NCBI GenBank assembly: GCA_963700785.1
Contig: CAVOYZ010000025.1
Location: 1 to 51,245 of the forward strand
DNA from: CAXMST01 sp963700785
GTDB taxonomy: Bacteria; Actinomycetota; Thermoleophilia; Solirubrobacterales; 70-9
Length of the DNA: 51,245 nt
Direction of reading: 5' to 3'
The notes below the pieces were generated by a model. The model made no database searches and had not been told where the DNA came from. It saw nothing but the letters and a program-made list of their open reading frames with translations. Positions 35,826-44,389 of this stretch are shown piece after piece. How positions within the stretch are numbered: the stretch's first letter is position 1; each line of letters starts with the position of its first letter. A program made the position numbers and the translations under genes.

Positions 35826-37376
35826 TCAGGCGTCGTCGCCGGGCTCCGCGAGCGGCTCGACCTCGCTCACCGGCGGCTCGGCGGCGCCGACCGGAGGCGT
35901 CGTCGCCGGCGGCGTCACCGGTGCCGGCGGGGCGCTCGAGGGCGGGGGAGGCGTGGTGCTCGGCGGGGTGACGATCGGTGCCGGAGGCGTTGCGACCGGG
36001 GCGGGCGGCGTGGTCGGGACGGGGTCCACCGTGCCGGGGCCGATCCGCCCCGGGCCGTCGACGCCGGCGATCGGCGCCTCGACGAACTCGTCGCCGGGCT
36101 CTCCCTCGACGATCATCTCGGCCGCCGGGCGCTCTGCCTCGACCGCCTCCGTGGCGGGCGCCTGCTCCGCGGCGACGGGCCGCTCGAGCGGCTCGGCCGA
36201 GGCGGTCGCCTGCTTTGCCGGGGCCGCGATGCCGCCGGTGCCGGCGCTCGCGGCGAGCACGTGCCTGGCCGGTCCGTGGTCCTTGTCCTTCGACTTGTGT
36301 GGCGCGGCGGGAGCGGTCTCGACCCGCTCGACCGCAGGTGCAGCCGGCTCGGGGTTCGGCACGACCCTGCTGACCTCGACCGCTCCGGCGGTCAGCAGGG
36401 CGGCGGTCGCCATCCCGGCCGCGGCCTTGGTCCCGATCGCGCCGCCGATCGCCCCGAGGCCGCCCGCGGTTGCGCCGCCGCCCGCGGCGGCGCCGCCGCC
36501 GATCGCGCTGACGGTGCCGCCCGCCGCAGCAGCGCCGCCGCCGGCGCCGCCGGCCGTGCCGCCGCCGAACAGCTTGCCGAGGAAGCCGATCTTGAGCAGG
36601 GCCGCCATCGGGCCGATCGGAACGATCGCCGCAAGCGCCTTGCGATCGGCGCGAAGTTGGTCTCGAAAGCCGCTGCAGCCCTCGCAGTTGCGAACGTGGA
36701 TGCGGACCGGCCCGCTCGCCTTGGCGAGGCCCTCGGCTGCCTCGGCGAGGCTGACCCGAACCTCCTCGCAGCTCAGCGTCCGCGCCTCGCTCGACTCGGC
36801 GAGCGTGATCCGGGCCCGGACGAGCAGCGACTTGACCGCGGGCACGGTGGTCTCCATCGCGACCGCGATCTCCTCGTAGCTGAGCTGGTCGATCTCGCGC
36901 AGCAGCAGCGCCGTCCGCTGCGTCTCGGGCAGGGTGCCGACGTCGTCGAGGACCTGGCGGAGCTCCTCCCGGTTCTGCACCCGCTCGGCCGTCGAGGTGC
37001 CGTTCATGTGCGGGTGGATGTCCATCGAGTCCTGGCCCTCCGGCACCGGGCGGCGCAGGTGGTTGAGGCAGCGGTTGCGGGCGATCCGGTAGAGCCAGGG
37101 GCGGGCGTTGATCGTCCGCTCGTCGGCGAGGATCGCCGCGTGCGCGTTGACGAACACCTCCTGCAGCACGTCCTCGGCGTCCTGGCGGCTCTTCAGCATC
37201 GAGCTGCAGAAGGCCAGCAGCCGCGACTGGTAGCGCTCGAACAGCACCTCGAAGGCGCCCTCGTGGCCGGAGCGGATCAGCGCGATCAGCCGCGCGTCCT
37301 TCTCCAGCTTCAACACCGGAGAACGCCGGGCGAACAGCCCGCGGCGGGTTGCGTGTGTGAGGCTCGAAGCTTCCAC
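35826..37376 (-). CDS. ECF sigma factor fused to zinc-binding anti-sigma-like domain, Gly/Ala region and Pro-rich tail
   Basis: 516 residues from GTG 37376. Sigma region 2 is at ~32-110 (AFEVLFERYQSRLLAF, DAEDVLQEVFVNAH, PWLYRIARNRCLNHLR) and region 4 at ~140-192 (LPETQRTALLLREIDQLSYE). A ZAS-like motif follows, C203 and H227xxxC231xxC234 (HVRNCEGC), as in zinc-binding anti-sigma factors. Residues ~255-345 are a Gly/Ala-rich hydrophobic stretch that could enter the membrane. The last ~75 residues are Pro/Thr/Ala repeats. Sigma and inhibitor would sit in one chain, perhaps with the tail outside. The ORF extends upstream across tRNA-Leu, which I exclude. Confidence 0.82.
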   Translation of the reverse strand: MEASSLTHATRRGLFARRSPVLKLEKDARLIALIRSGHEGAFEVLFERYQSRLLAFCSSMLKSRQDAEDVLQEVFVNAHAAILADERTINARPWLYRIARNRCLNHLRRPVPEGQDSMDIHPHMNGTSTAERVQNREELRQVLDDVGTLPETQRTALLLREIDQLSYEEIAVAMETTVPAVKSLLVRARITLAESSEARTLSCEEVRVSLAEAAEGLAKASGPVRIHVRNCEGCSGFRDQLRADRKALAAIVPIGPMAALLKIGFLGKLFGGGTAGGAGGGAAAAGGTVSAIGGGAAAGGGATAGGLGAIGGAIGTKAAAGMATAALLTAGAVEVSRVVPNPEPAAPAVERVETAPAAPHKSKDKDHGPARHVLAASAGTGGIAAPAKQATASAEPLERPVAAEQAPATEAVEAERPAAEMIVEGEPGDEFVEAPIAGVDGPGRIGPGTVDPVPTTPPAPVATPPAPIVTPPSTTPPPPSSAPPAPVTPPATTPPVGAAEPPVSEVEPLAEPGDDA

Positions 37377-37442
37377 TCTCAGGTACCTGCCTATAGAACA
37401 CCGTACAGGGTCGATGGTTGCGTTCAGCTTCCCTTTAGGCGC

Positions 37443-37448
37443 TAGGCT
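37443..37448 (+). promoter_or_regulatory. -10 element TAGGCT of tRNA-Leu, with -35 TTGCGT
   Basis: TAGGCT is 10 bases before the mature 5' end. TTGCGT at 37418-37423 is a plausible -35 with a 19-base spacer. The divergent sigma gene starts at 37376. Confidence 0.5.
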
Positions 37449-37458
37449 CGGCCGGCCC

Positions 37459-37543
37459 GCCGGGGTGACGGAACTGGTGAGACGTGGCCGACTTAAAATC
37501 GGCTGCCCGCAAGGGCGTGGGGGTTCGAATCCCTCCCCCGGCA
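37459..37543 (+). tRNA. tRNA-Leu (anticodon TAA)
   Basis: GCCGGGG (37459-37465) pairs with CCCCGGC (37536-37542), discriminator A. The anticodon stem GCCGA/TCGGC encloses CTTAAAA, giving anticodon TAA. The long variable arm TGCCCGCAAGGGCG marks a class II tRNA, and the T loop is TTCGAAT. Length 85; CCA is not encoded. It reads UUA, a very rare codon in this DNA. Confidence 0.95.
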
Positions 37544-37571
37544 CTCGGGGCCCGGATCGGCCCCGATCCCG

Positions 37572-38336
37572 CTATTCGCTGACGGTCAGCTTGTAGCGCC
37601 AGGTCGCGAGCGGTGCGAAGAACGCGATCAGGCCGACCGACCAGGCCACCGCTCCCCAGATCGAGTTACCGGCGGGCGTCCCGAGCCACAGCGAGCGGAG
37701 CGCATCGACGATCACGGTGAAGGGATTGACGGTCGCGAACGCCTGCAGCCAGCTCGGCATCGTCTCGATCGGGACGAACGCGGACGAGGCGAAGGTCAGC
37801 GGGAAGATGATGATGAAGCCGACCTGCTGGGCCGCCTCCGGCGTCGCGGAGCTCAGCCCGATCAGCGCGAAGATCCAGCTGAACGCGTAGCCCATCAGCA
37901 GCAGGATGATGATCCCGGCGACGATCTCCGCCAGGTTCGCGTTGAAGTTGAAGCCGACGATCGCGCCGACGATCAGCATCACGGCGAGGGCGGCCGTGTT
38001 GGTGACGATGTCGGAGATCGTTCGTCCCGCGAGCACGGCCGAGCGGGCGATCGGCAGCGAGCGGAACCGGTCGATCAGCCCCTTCTTCAGGTCCTCTGAG
38101 AGCGCGATCGCGGTGACGAAACCGCCGAAGGCGATCGTCTGGACGATGATCCCCGGCATCAGGAAGTCGACGTAGTCGAAGCCGGGTGTCCTGATCGCCC
38201 CGCCGAGCACGTAGACGAACAGCAGGATGAACATCACCGGCTGGACGAGGAAGCCGATCACCAGCTCCGGTGAGCGGCGGAAGCGCAGCAGATTGCGCCT
38301 GCCGAGCAGCATCACGTCGGCGAACCGCTGACGCAT
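37572..38336 (-). CDS. ABC-2 type exporter permease (DrrB-like)
   Basis: 254 residues with six hydrophobic segments. The ABC-2 signature is clear: PVMFILLFVYVLGGAI, DLKKGLIDRFRSLPIARSAV, IFPLTFASSAFVPIETMP and NPFTVIVDALRSLWLG. DrrB-type permeases export drugs or lipids with a DrrA ATPase, and the gene for one lies immediately upstream. Stop and start share one base (TGATG), which indicates coupling. Confidence 0.92.
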   Translation of the reverse strand: MRQRFADVMLLGRRNLLRFRRSPELVIGFLVQPVMFILLFVYVLGGAIRTPGFDYVDFLMPGIIVQTIAFGGFVTAIALSEDLKKGLIDRFRSLPIARSAVLAGRTISDIVTNTAALAVMLIVGAIVGFNFNANLAEIVAGIIILLLMGYAFSWIFALIGLSSATPEAAQQVGFIIIFPLTFASSAFVPIETMPSWLQAFATVNPFTVIVDALRSLWLGTPAGNSIWGAVAWSVGLIAFFAPLATWRYKLTVSE

Positions 38337-39304
38337 CAGCCCGGCTCCTCCGGCCCGGCCTCTCCGTCCGCCTCGGCCGCGTGGCCGGTGAGCGCGATGA
38401 AGACGTCATCGAGGGTCGGTCGGCGAATCGCGACGTCCTCGACCGCGATCCGCTCGGCGTCGAGCAGCCGTACGGCCTCCGGGATCGCGCCGCGGCGATC
38501 GCTGATCGTGGCCAGCAGATGGCGGCCGTCGGCGGTCGGCGGCTCGCTGGTCATCGGCGCCAGGGCGTGCTGCGCGGCGCCCACCGAGCCCTCCTCGTCG
38601 AGCACGACCTCGAGCCGATCGCCGCCGACCCGGCCCTTGAGCTGGTCGGAGGTGCCCTCGGCGATCACCCTGCCGTGGTCGATCACGGCGATCGAGTCGG
38701 CGAGCCGGTCAGCCTCGTCCAGGTACTGGGTGGTGAGCAGCACCGTGGTGCCCTCCGAGACCCGCTCCTCGATGTTGCGCCAGAGGTCGCGGCGGCTGCG
38801 GGGGTCGAGGCCGCTGGTCGGCTCGTCGAGGAAGATCACGGGCGGCGAGGCGACCAGCGCCGCGGCGAGGTCGAGCCGGCGCGCCATCCCACCCGAGTAG
38901 GTGTGGGCGAGCCGGTCCGCCGCGTCGACCAGGTCGAACTGCTCGAGCAGCAGCCGGGCCCGCTCGCCCGCCTGGGCGCGATCGATGTGGTAGAGGCGCC
39001 CGACCATCTCCAGGTTCTCGAACCCGGTCAGGTTCTCGTCGATCGCCGCGTACTGGCCCGCGAGGCCGATCATCGCCCGCAGATCCGCGGCCTCGCTGAG
39101 AACGTCGAAGCCGGCCACCCGGGCGCTGCCGCCGTCGGCCCGCAGCAGGGTCGTCAGGATCCTGACCACGGTCGTCTTGCCGGCGCCGTTGGGGCCGAGC
39201 AGGCCGAGCACGGTCCCCGCCTCGACCCGCAGATCGATGCCGCGCAGCGCCTCGACCTCGCCGAACGACTTGGTCAGCCCGCTGGTCTCGATCGCCGTGG
39301 CCAC
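38336..39304 (-). CDS. ABC exporter ATP-binding protein (DrrA-like)
   Basis: 322 residues. Walker A is LLGPNGAGKTTVVRIL, signature HTYSGGMARRLDLAAAL, Walker B VIFLDEPTSGLD, and the H-loop region is reduced to TTQYLDEAD, as is normal for DrrA/daunorubicin-type ATPases. A C-terminal extension of ~85 residues contains DRLEVVLDEEG and PTLDDVFIALTG, which are typical of the subfamily. The GTG start is 8 bases after a minus-strand TAGATT. It energises the permease encoded next. Confidence 0.94.
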   Translation of the reverse strand: MATAIETSGLTKSFGEVEALRGIDLRVEAGTVLGLLGPNGAGKTTVVRILTTLLRADGGSARVAGFDVLSEAADLRAMIGLAGQYAAIDENLTGFENLEMVGRLYHIDRAQAGERARLLLEQFDLVDAADRLAHTYSGGMARRLDLAAALVASPPVIFLDEPTSGLDPRSRRDLWRNIEERVSEGTTVLLTTQYLDEADRLADSIAVIDHGRVIAEGTSDQLKGRVGGDRLEVVLDEEGSVGAAQHALAPMTSEPPTADGRHLLATISDRRGAIPEAVRLLDAERIAVEDVAIRRPTLDDVFIALTGHAAEADGEAGPEEPG

Positions 39305-39312
39305 GGCGGCGC

Positions 39313-39318
39313 AATCTA
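39313..39318 (-). promoter_or_regulatory. -10 element TAGATT of the ABC exporter operon
   Basis: On the minus strand TAGATT ends 8 bases before GTG 39304, so the drrAB-like transcript would be leaderless and separate from the secreted-protein gene upstream. Confidence 0.5.
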
Positions 39319-39367
39319 GCGAGGGGAGGGGGTCGGCACCGGAGCCGCGGGCAGGGCCGCGGTCCGC

Positions 39368-40065
39368 TCAGCCGGCGGCGGGCGCGCCCGCGCCGGGGGC
39401 TGCTGCCGCGGCGCCGGTGGTGGCTGCGGGGCCGGCCGGCGACTTCTGTGCTCCCTCGGCCGCCGAGGCGGGTGCCGGGGCGGCTTCGGGAGCGGGCTCC
39501 GGCTCAGGGGCCGGCTTCGGCTCCGGCTCCGGGGCGGGGCGGGGGGCTCGGGCTCGGCGACCGGCGGCGAGGGCTGGTCCGGCTGCTCGGCCGGCGGCGG
39601 CTTCTGCTCGTCGTCGTCGGCGTTCTGCTCGCCGTTGTCGTCGGGCTTGGTCGGTTCCGGCTTGGCCTGATCGGCGTCGACCTTGGCGCCGGCGTCCTGT
39701 TCGTCCACCTTCTTCGGCTTGCCCTCGGGGTCGGTGCCCCAGGCGGTGATCGTCAGGGTGTAGAAGCCGTTGCCCGCATACGGGACCCAGACCGAGGTGG
39801 AGCCGCCGCCCGAGCCCGCCCCGACCGTGCCCACGTCGGTGACCGAGCCGTCCGCGAGGGTGACGGTCGCCGTGTAGCTCTCCGCCTGGGCGACGCCCGA
39901 CCAGGAGGCATCGATCTTGCAGCTCACCCCGCCGGGGTTGACGCCGCAGTAGTCGAGCGAGGCGGAGACGTTGAGTCCGGAGCCGCCGCCGATCGCGCTG
40001 GCCTGCAGCGGCACGAGCAGCGCCGCCGCAACCAGCAGCAGATGCCAGGGGCGGAGCCTCATCAC
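39368..40065 (-). CDS. Secreted protein with beta-sandwich-like domain and Pro/Glu tail; apparent frameshift
   Basis: About 232 residues if one missing base in a C-run near 39541 is restored (698 nt). A signal peptide (LLLVAAALLVPLQASA) is followed by a ~95-residue domain with two cysteines (DYCGVNPGGVSCKID) and alternating hydrophobic/polar strands (AESYTATVTLADGS, NGFYTLTITAWG), which looks Ig-like. The tail is Lys/Asp/Pro/Glu-rich and in the corrected frame reads PEPEPKPAPEPEPAPE, ending at TGA 39368. Without correction it becomes an unlikely Arg/Ser-rich string ending at 39316. Function unknown; it overlaps the previous gene by 4 bases. Confidence 0.6.
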
Positions 40066-41018
40066 GAGCCCCCGCCGAGACCGTCGACCTCGACCTCTGG
40101 CCGCAGTGAGTTGTGCATCAGCTCGATGTCGGCGACCGTCTGCGGATCGGCGCCGGCCTGCTGCAGGGTCGCGAAGTAGTGCCGGTAGGGGCCCGCGGCT
40201 CGCAGCGTCACCCGGTAGGGAGCGGTGACCCCGTCACCGACCGGGGAGTTGGCCTCGAGCTCGACGATCTGCCCCTCGATCGTCGGCGCGTTGACCCGGT
40301 CGACGACCCGTGGCCCCTCGGCGATCCCGGCGAGCTGTGCGAGCGAGCGCTGCTCGAACTGCTTGAAGCTGAGCCCGGGGTCGCGCTCGATCCACAGGGT
40401 CGCGTCGGCCATGCCGTCCTTCGACTCGGCCGCGAACGCGGCGCCGTCCGGCGGCGTCGTCTGCTTCCAGCCGACCGGCAGCACCAGCGAGTAGCCCGGC
40501 TGCTCGATGAACTCGGCCTCGGCCGGGCCGCTCTGGGCCACGGCGGAAGGGGGTTGTGCCGGCAGGGTCGACTCGCCCCGGAGCAGCGCCAGCCCGGCGA
40601 TCACGCCGAGCAGCGCCAGCGGGACCGAGGCCCAGGCCCAGATCCGCTCGCGCGAGACGTTCGGGCGCGGCAGCTTTCGCGGCGCCGACCCGAGGCGCGG
40701 GCCAACCGTGTCGAGCAGGTCGTTCCAATGCTCGCCGAGCGCGTCGGTCGCGATCAGCACCCGGTTCGCGGCGGCGCCGAGCAGGTCGTCGGCCCAGTCG
40801 AGGGCCGCGTCGAGCCTGCCGCCGAGCATCGGTCCGGCGGCGGACCCGGGCCCCTGCAGGGCCAAGGGTTGCGCCCGGTGGGTCGCCGCGAGCGCGGGCT
40901 CGATCTCACTGCGTGAGTCCACGGCTACCTGTTCGTCGGACGGGCCGCGGATTCCTCTGTCCTTGCCGCCCCACCGCTTGAGTGAGGCTCTCCGTGTGGG
41001 GAGCAACTGCATGCACAC
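40062..41018 (-). CDS. Single-pass membrane protein with extracytoplasmic domain, unknown
   Basis: 318 residues from ATG 41018; GTG 40922 is a plausible later start because the first ~32 residues are basic and poorly structured. One transmembrane helix (ASVPLALLGVIAGLALL) lies near residue 140. The outer C-terminal domain (~165-318) includes YSLVLPVGWKQT and ADATLWIERDPG, a pattern similar to small PsbP-like lipid-protein domains, but I cannot assign it. It is followed by a secreted protein gene with a 4-base overlap (ATGA), so the two probably form one envelope unit. Confidence 0.65.
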   Translation of the reverse strand: MCMQLLPTRRASLKRWGGKDRGIRGPSDEQVAVDSRSEIEPALAATHRAQPLALQGPGSAAGPMLGGRLDAALDWADDLLGAAANRVLIATDALGEHWNDLLDTVGPRLGSAPRKLPRPNVSRERIWAWASVPLALLGVIAGLALLRGESTLPAQPPSAVAQSGPAEAEFIEQPGYSLVLPVGWKQTTPPDGAAFAAESKDGMADATLWIERDPGLSFKQFEQRSLAQLAGIAEGPRVVDRVNAPTIEGQIVELEANSPVGDGVTAPYRVTLRAAGPYRHYFATLQQAGADPQTVADIELMHNSLRPEVEVDGLGGGS

Positions 41019-41120
41019 CTTGAATCGGAGCGTTCGCCGCTCGCCTTTAGCGCCGGTCGTCCCTGATCAGGCGTGCGGTCCGCGTCCTGCACAACCGGCA
41101 TCTGCGCGACAATGGTTGCC

Positions 41121-42659
41121 ATGCGCCCCTCGCTCCCCGATCGGGCCTATCGCCGCCTCGGCCGCCACTACCCGACCGCCTTCGTCGCCGTCGAGTTGCA
41201 GGCCGGCTTTCTCGTCACCGCCGGCACCGTGCTGCTGCTCAGCTTCTTCTACGACGGCAGCTCGGCCGAGTTCGGCCTGATCCTCGCCGTGACCCTCGGG
41301 CTGACCGCCCTCTCGCTGCTCTACGGATTCCTGCGGATCAGGCCGATGATGGCCCCGCTGCGGGCCTGGCTCAGCGGCGATCGCAGCCCCGACTCGACCG
41401 CCCGCGCCTGGGCGACCGCCGTGGCCCTGCCCGTGAACGTGGTCCGGGTCGAGATGCTGCTGCCGATCATCGCGGTGATCGTTCCCGGCTGCGTGACGGC
41501 GATCGTGGTCCTCGATCTCCCCTGGTCTGCGCTGCTGCCGCTGATCGGCGCCTCGCTGGTCGCGGTCGGCTACGGCACGATCCTTCACTACCTGACGATC
41601 GAGGCCGGCATGCGGCCGGTCCTGGTCGACATCAACCGCGCCGTGGCGCCGCGATTCCGGACGCCGGTCCGGCCGATCTCGCTCCGCTTCAAGCTGCTCG
41701 CGGCGCTGCCGATGATCAACGTGATCACCGGCCTCGTCGTCGCCGGGATCACCGGAAACGGATCGGCCGATCAGTCGCTCGCCTTCGCGGTGCTGGTCGC
41801 GATCGGGGTTGCGACGACGATCTCACTCGAGCTGACGGTGCTGCTCTCGCGCTCGATCCTGACGCCGCTCGCCGACCTGCGGCGTGCGACCGAGGCCGTC
41901 AGCCGCGGCGATTTCGAGACCGCGGTGCCGATCACGACCGCCGACGAGATCGGCGAGCTCGCCTCCTCGTTCAACCAGATGGTCGGTGGGCTGCGCGAGC
42001 GCGAGCGGATTCGCGAGGCGTTCGGCACCTACCTCGACAGGGAGGTGGCCGACTACATCCTCAGCAAGGACTTCGACGAGGCCGGGTTCGAGGCGGAGGT
42101 GACGATCCTCTTCTGCGACGTCCGCGACTTCACCGCCTTCGCGGTCGATGCCGAGGCCCGGGAGCTGGTCGCGAGCCTGAACGAGCTGTTCGCGGTCGTG
42201 GTGCCGGTGATCGCGGCCGAGGGTGGCCACGTCGACAAGTTCGAGGGCGACGGGCTGATGGCGGTGTTCGGGGCTCCCGAGGGCTTCACCGACCACGCCG
42301 AGCGCGCCGTCCGGGCCGCGCTCGAGCTCGATCGCCGGGTCAACCGGGAGGGCGACGGCGGCCCGCTGGAGATCGGCGTCGGCCTGAACACGGGCCGCGT
42401 GGTCGCGGGATCGGTCGGCGGCGGCGGCAGGCTCAACTTCAGCGTGATCGGCGAGGCCGTCAACGTCGCCGCGCGGGTCGAGGCGGCGACCCGCGAGACC
42501 GGCGATCCGGTGCTGATGACGGCCGCGACCCGCGATCAGCTCGGGCCGGGATTGACGGCCGCCGCGCGAGGCCGCCACGAGCTCAAGGGCCTCGACCGCC
42601 CGGTCGAGCTGTTCGCGCCGGCCGCGACCGGGGTCGCGGTGGGGCGTATCCGCGCCTGA
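41121..42659 (+). CDS. Membrane-bound class III adenylate/guanylate cyclase with HAMP domain
   Basis: 512 residues from ATG 41121. Six hydrophobic segments occupy residues ~15-245. A HAMP linker follows (SILTPLADLRRATEAVSRGD, TADEIGELASSFNQM). The catalytic domain has VTILFCDVRDFTAFA, with the first metal Asp, then HVDKFEGDGLMAVFGAP with the second, and FSVIGEAVNVAARVEAAT. The topology is the six-TM cyclase type known from mycobacteria. It makes cAMP or cGMP in response to an unknown membrane signal. Confidence 0.93.
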   Translation: MRPSLPDRAYRRLGRHYPTAFVAVELQAGFLVTAGTVLLLSFFYDGSSAEFGLILAVTLGLTALSLLYGFLRIRPMMAPLRAWLSGDRSPDSTARAWATAVALPVNVVRVEMLLPIIAVIVPGCVTAIVVLDLPWSALLPLIGASLVAVGYGTILHYLTIEAGMRPVLVDINRAVAPRFRTPVRPISLRFKLLAALPMINVITGLVVAGITGNGSADQSLAFAVLVAIGVATTISLELTVLLSRSILTPLADLRRATEAVSRGDFETAVPITTADEIGELASSFNQMVGGLRERERIREAFGTYLDREVADYILSKDFDEAGFEAEVTILFCDVRDFTAFAVDAEARELVASLNELFAVVVPVIAAEGGHVDKFEGDGLMAVFGAPEGFTDHAERAVRAALELDRRVNREGDGGPLEIGVGLNTGRVVAGSVGGGGRLNFSVIGEAVNVAARVEAATRETGDPVLMTAATRDQLGPGLTAAARGRHELKGLDRPVELFAPAATGVAVGRIRA

Positions 42660-42692
42660 GCCCAGCGCGCGCCACCCCGGCCCCAGGCGCGG

Positions 42693-42698
42693 TAGGCT
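42693..42698 (+). promoter_or_regulatory. -10 element TAGGCT of the ThDP enzyme gene
   Basis: TAGGCT is 7 bases before ATG 42706. The overlapping GTG at 42703 is only 4 bases away, so ATG 42706 is preferred. Confidence 0.5.
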
Positions 42699-42705
42699 CG
42701 CCGTG

Positions 42706-44376
42706 ATGGCGACCGAGGAGCAGCAGAAGCCCGCGGGCGTCGGCAACGCGGGCGCATCGCACGGGGGCAGGCTCGCGGCCCGGGCGCTCGCATCGCGCGG
42801 CGTCTCGCACCTGTTCACGCTCTCCGGCGGCCACCTGTTCAGCCTCTACGACGGCTGCAAGGAGGAGGGCATCGAGATCGTCGACGTCCGCCACGAGCAG
42901 TCCGCGGTATTCGCCGCCGAAGGCTGGGCGAAGGCGACCCGCACACCCGGCGTCTGCGCCCTGACCGCCGGCCCCGGCGTCACCAACGGGGTCAGCGCGC
43001 TGGCCGGCGCCCGCTTCAACGGCTCGCCGCTGGTCGTGCTCGGCGGCCGCGCCCCGGAGATGACCTGGGGAACCGGGCGCCTGCAGGAGATCGATCACCT
43101 GCCGTTCGTCTCGCCGCTGGCGAAGTCGGCGGAGACGGTCAAGGACGTGAACGAGATCCCGGCGGCGACCACCCGGGCAATCGATCTCGCGATCGCGGCG
43201 CCGAGTGGGCCGACCTTCCTCGACTACCCGCTCGACGTCGTCTTCACCGAGGCCGAGGTCGACCCGCCGCCGCCCCCGGCGCCCGTCCGCGCCGGAGCCC
43301 GCGGCCGGGGTCGAGGAGGCCGCCGCCCTGCTGGCAGCGGCGGAGCGGCCGGCGATCATGGCCGGCACCGGCGCCTACTGGGCCGCTGCCGAGCGCCAGC
43401 TGCTGGAGCTCGCCGAGCGGCTCGGGATCCCGGTCTACCTGAACGGCATGGGCCGCGGCTGCGTCCCGGCCGACCACCGGCTCGCCTTCAGCCGGACCCG
43501 CGGCGCCGGCCTCGGTGGCTGCGACCTGGCGGTCGTGATCGGCGTGCCGCTCGACTTCCGGCTCGGCTTCGGCGGCGCGATCGGTGCGGAGGCGAAGCTG
43601 ATCCGGGTCGACGTCGAGCCGAACCGGCTCGAGCGCAACCGGGCGGCCGACTTCGACCTCGTCGGCGACGTCGCCGCGACCCTCGGCGCCCTCACCGAGG
43701 CGGCCGCCGGCGCCGGCGGGAGGCCGAGCGGACCGACGGGTGGGTCGCCGAGCTGCGCGCGGCCGAGGACGAGAAGCGGGCCGCCGAGCGCGCCGACTTC
43801 GGCGACGACCGCGCCCCGCTGCACCCGATGCGGCTCTACGCCGAGCTCGCCGCGGTGCTCGACCGAGACGCGATCGTGATCGGCGACGGCGGCGACTTCG
43901 TCTCCTACGCCGGTCGCGTGATCGAGACCTACGAGCCCGGCTGCTGGATGGACCCCGGGCCGTTCGGCTGCCTCGGCGGCGGGCCCGGCCAGGCGATCGG
44001 CGCCGCCTGCGCGAAGCCCGGCCGGCAGATCTGCGTGCTGCTCGGCGACGGCGCCCTCGGATTCAGCGCGATGGAGTTCGACACGCTCGCGCGCCACGGG
44101 CTGCCGGTGGTCGGGGTGGTCGGCAACAACGGCATCTGGGCGCTCGAGAAGCACCCGATGGAGTTCCTCTACGGCTACTCGTTGGCGGCCGAGCTCCGGC
44201 CCGAGACGCCCTATGAGCGGGTCGCCGAGGCGCTCGGCTGCCACGGCGAGATCGTCCGGACGCCGGCCGAGCTGCGGCCGGCCCTCGAGCGCGCCTTCGC
44301 CTGCGGGGGACCCGCATTGGTCAACGTGCTGACCGATCCCGAGGTCGTCTATCCGCGCAAGGCCGTGCTCGCCTAG
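42706..44376 (+). CDS. Thiamine-diphosphate-dependent enzyme, acetolactate synthase-like; compensating frameshifts
   Basis: About 556 residues. The PYR domain has the activating Glu in VDVRHEQSAVFAAEGWAKAT, and GPGVTNGVSALAGA follows. The central domain contains PAIMAGTGAYWAAAE and IRVDVEPNRLERN. The PP domain has the ThDP motif GDGALGFSAMEFDTLARHGL ending in GNNGIW. The middle third is in another frame, entered near 43290 and left near 43720; one extra and one missing base explain it. Relatives include acetolactate synthases and oxalyl-CoA decarboxylases. No small regulatory subunit gene is adjacent, so a catabolic role is as likely as branched amino acid synthesis. Confidence 0.82.
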   Translation: MATEEQQKPAGVGNAGASHGGRLAARALASRGVSHLFTLSGGHLFSLYDGCKEEGIEIVDVRHEQSAVFAAEGWAKATRTPGVCALTAGPGVTNGVSALAGARFNGSPLVVLGGRAPEMTWGTGRLQEIDHLPFVSPLAKSAETVKDVNEIPAATTRAIDLAIAAPSGPTFLDYPLDVVFTEAEVDPPPPPAPVRAGARGRGRGGRRPAGSGGAAGDHGRHRRLLGRCRAPAAGARRAARDPGLPERHGPRLRPGRPPARLQPDPRRRPRWLRPGGRDRRAARLPARLRRRDRCGGEADPGRRRAEPARAQPGGRLRPRRRRRRDPRRPHRGGRRRRREAERTDGWVAELRAAEDEKRAAERADFGDDRAPLHPMRLYAELAAVLDRDAIVIGDGGDFVSYAGRVIETYEPGCWMDPGPFGCLGGGPGQAIGAACAKPGRQICVLLGDGALGFSAMEFDTLARHGLPVVGVVGNNGIWALEKHPMEFLYGYSLAAELRPETPYERVAEALGCHGEIVRTPAELRPALERAFACGGPALVNVLTDPEVVYPRKAVLA

Positions 44377-44389
44377 GCGGCCGGATCAG

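Noticed and set aside
37377..37544. 56-residue N-terminal extension of the sigma factor gene
   Set aside because: It would be translated from the complement of tRNA-Leu and carries no sigma-like sequence.
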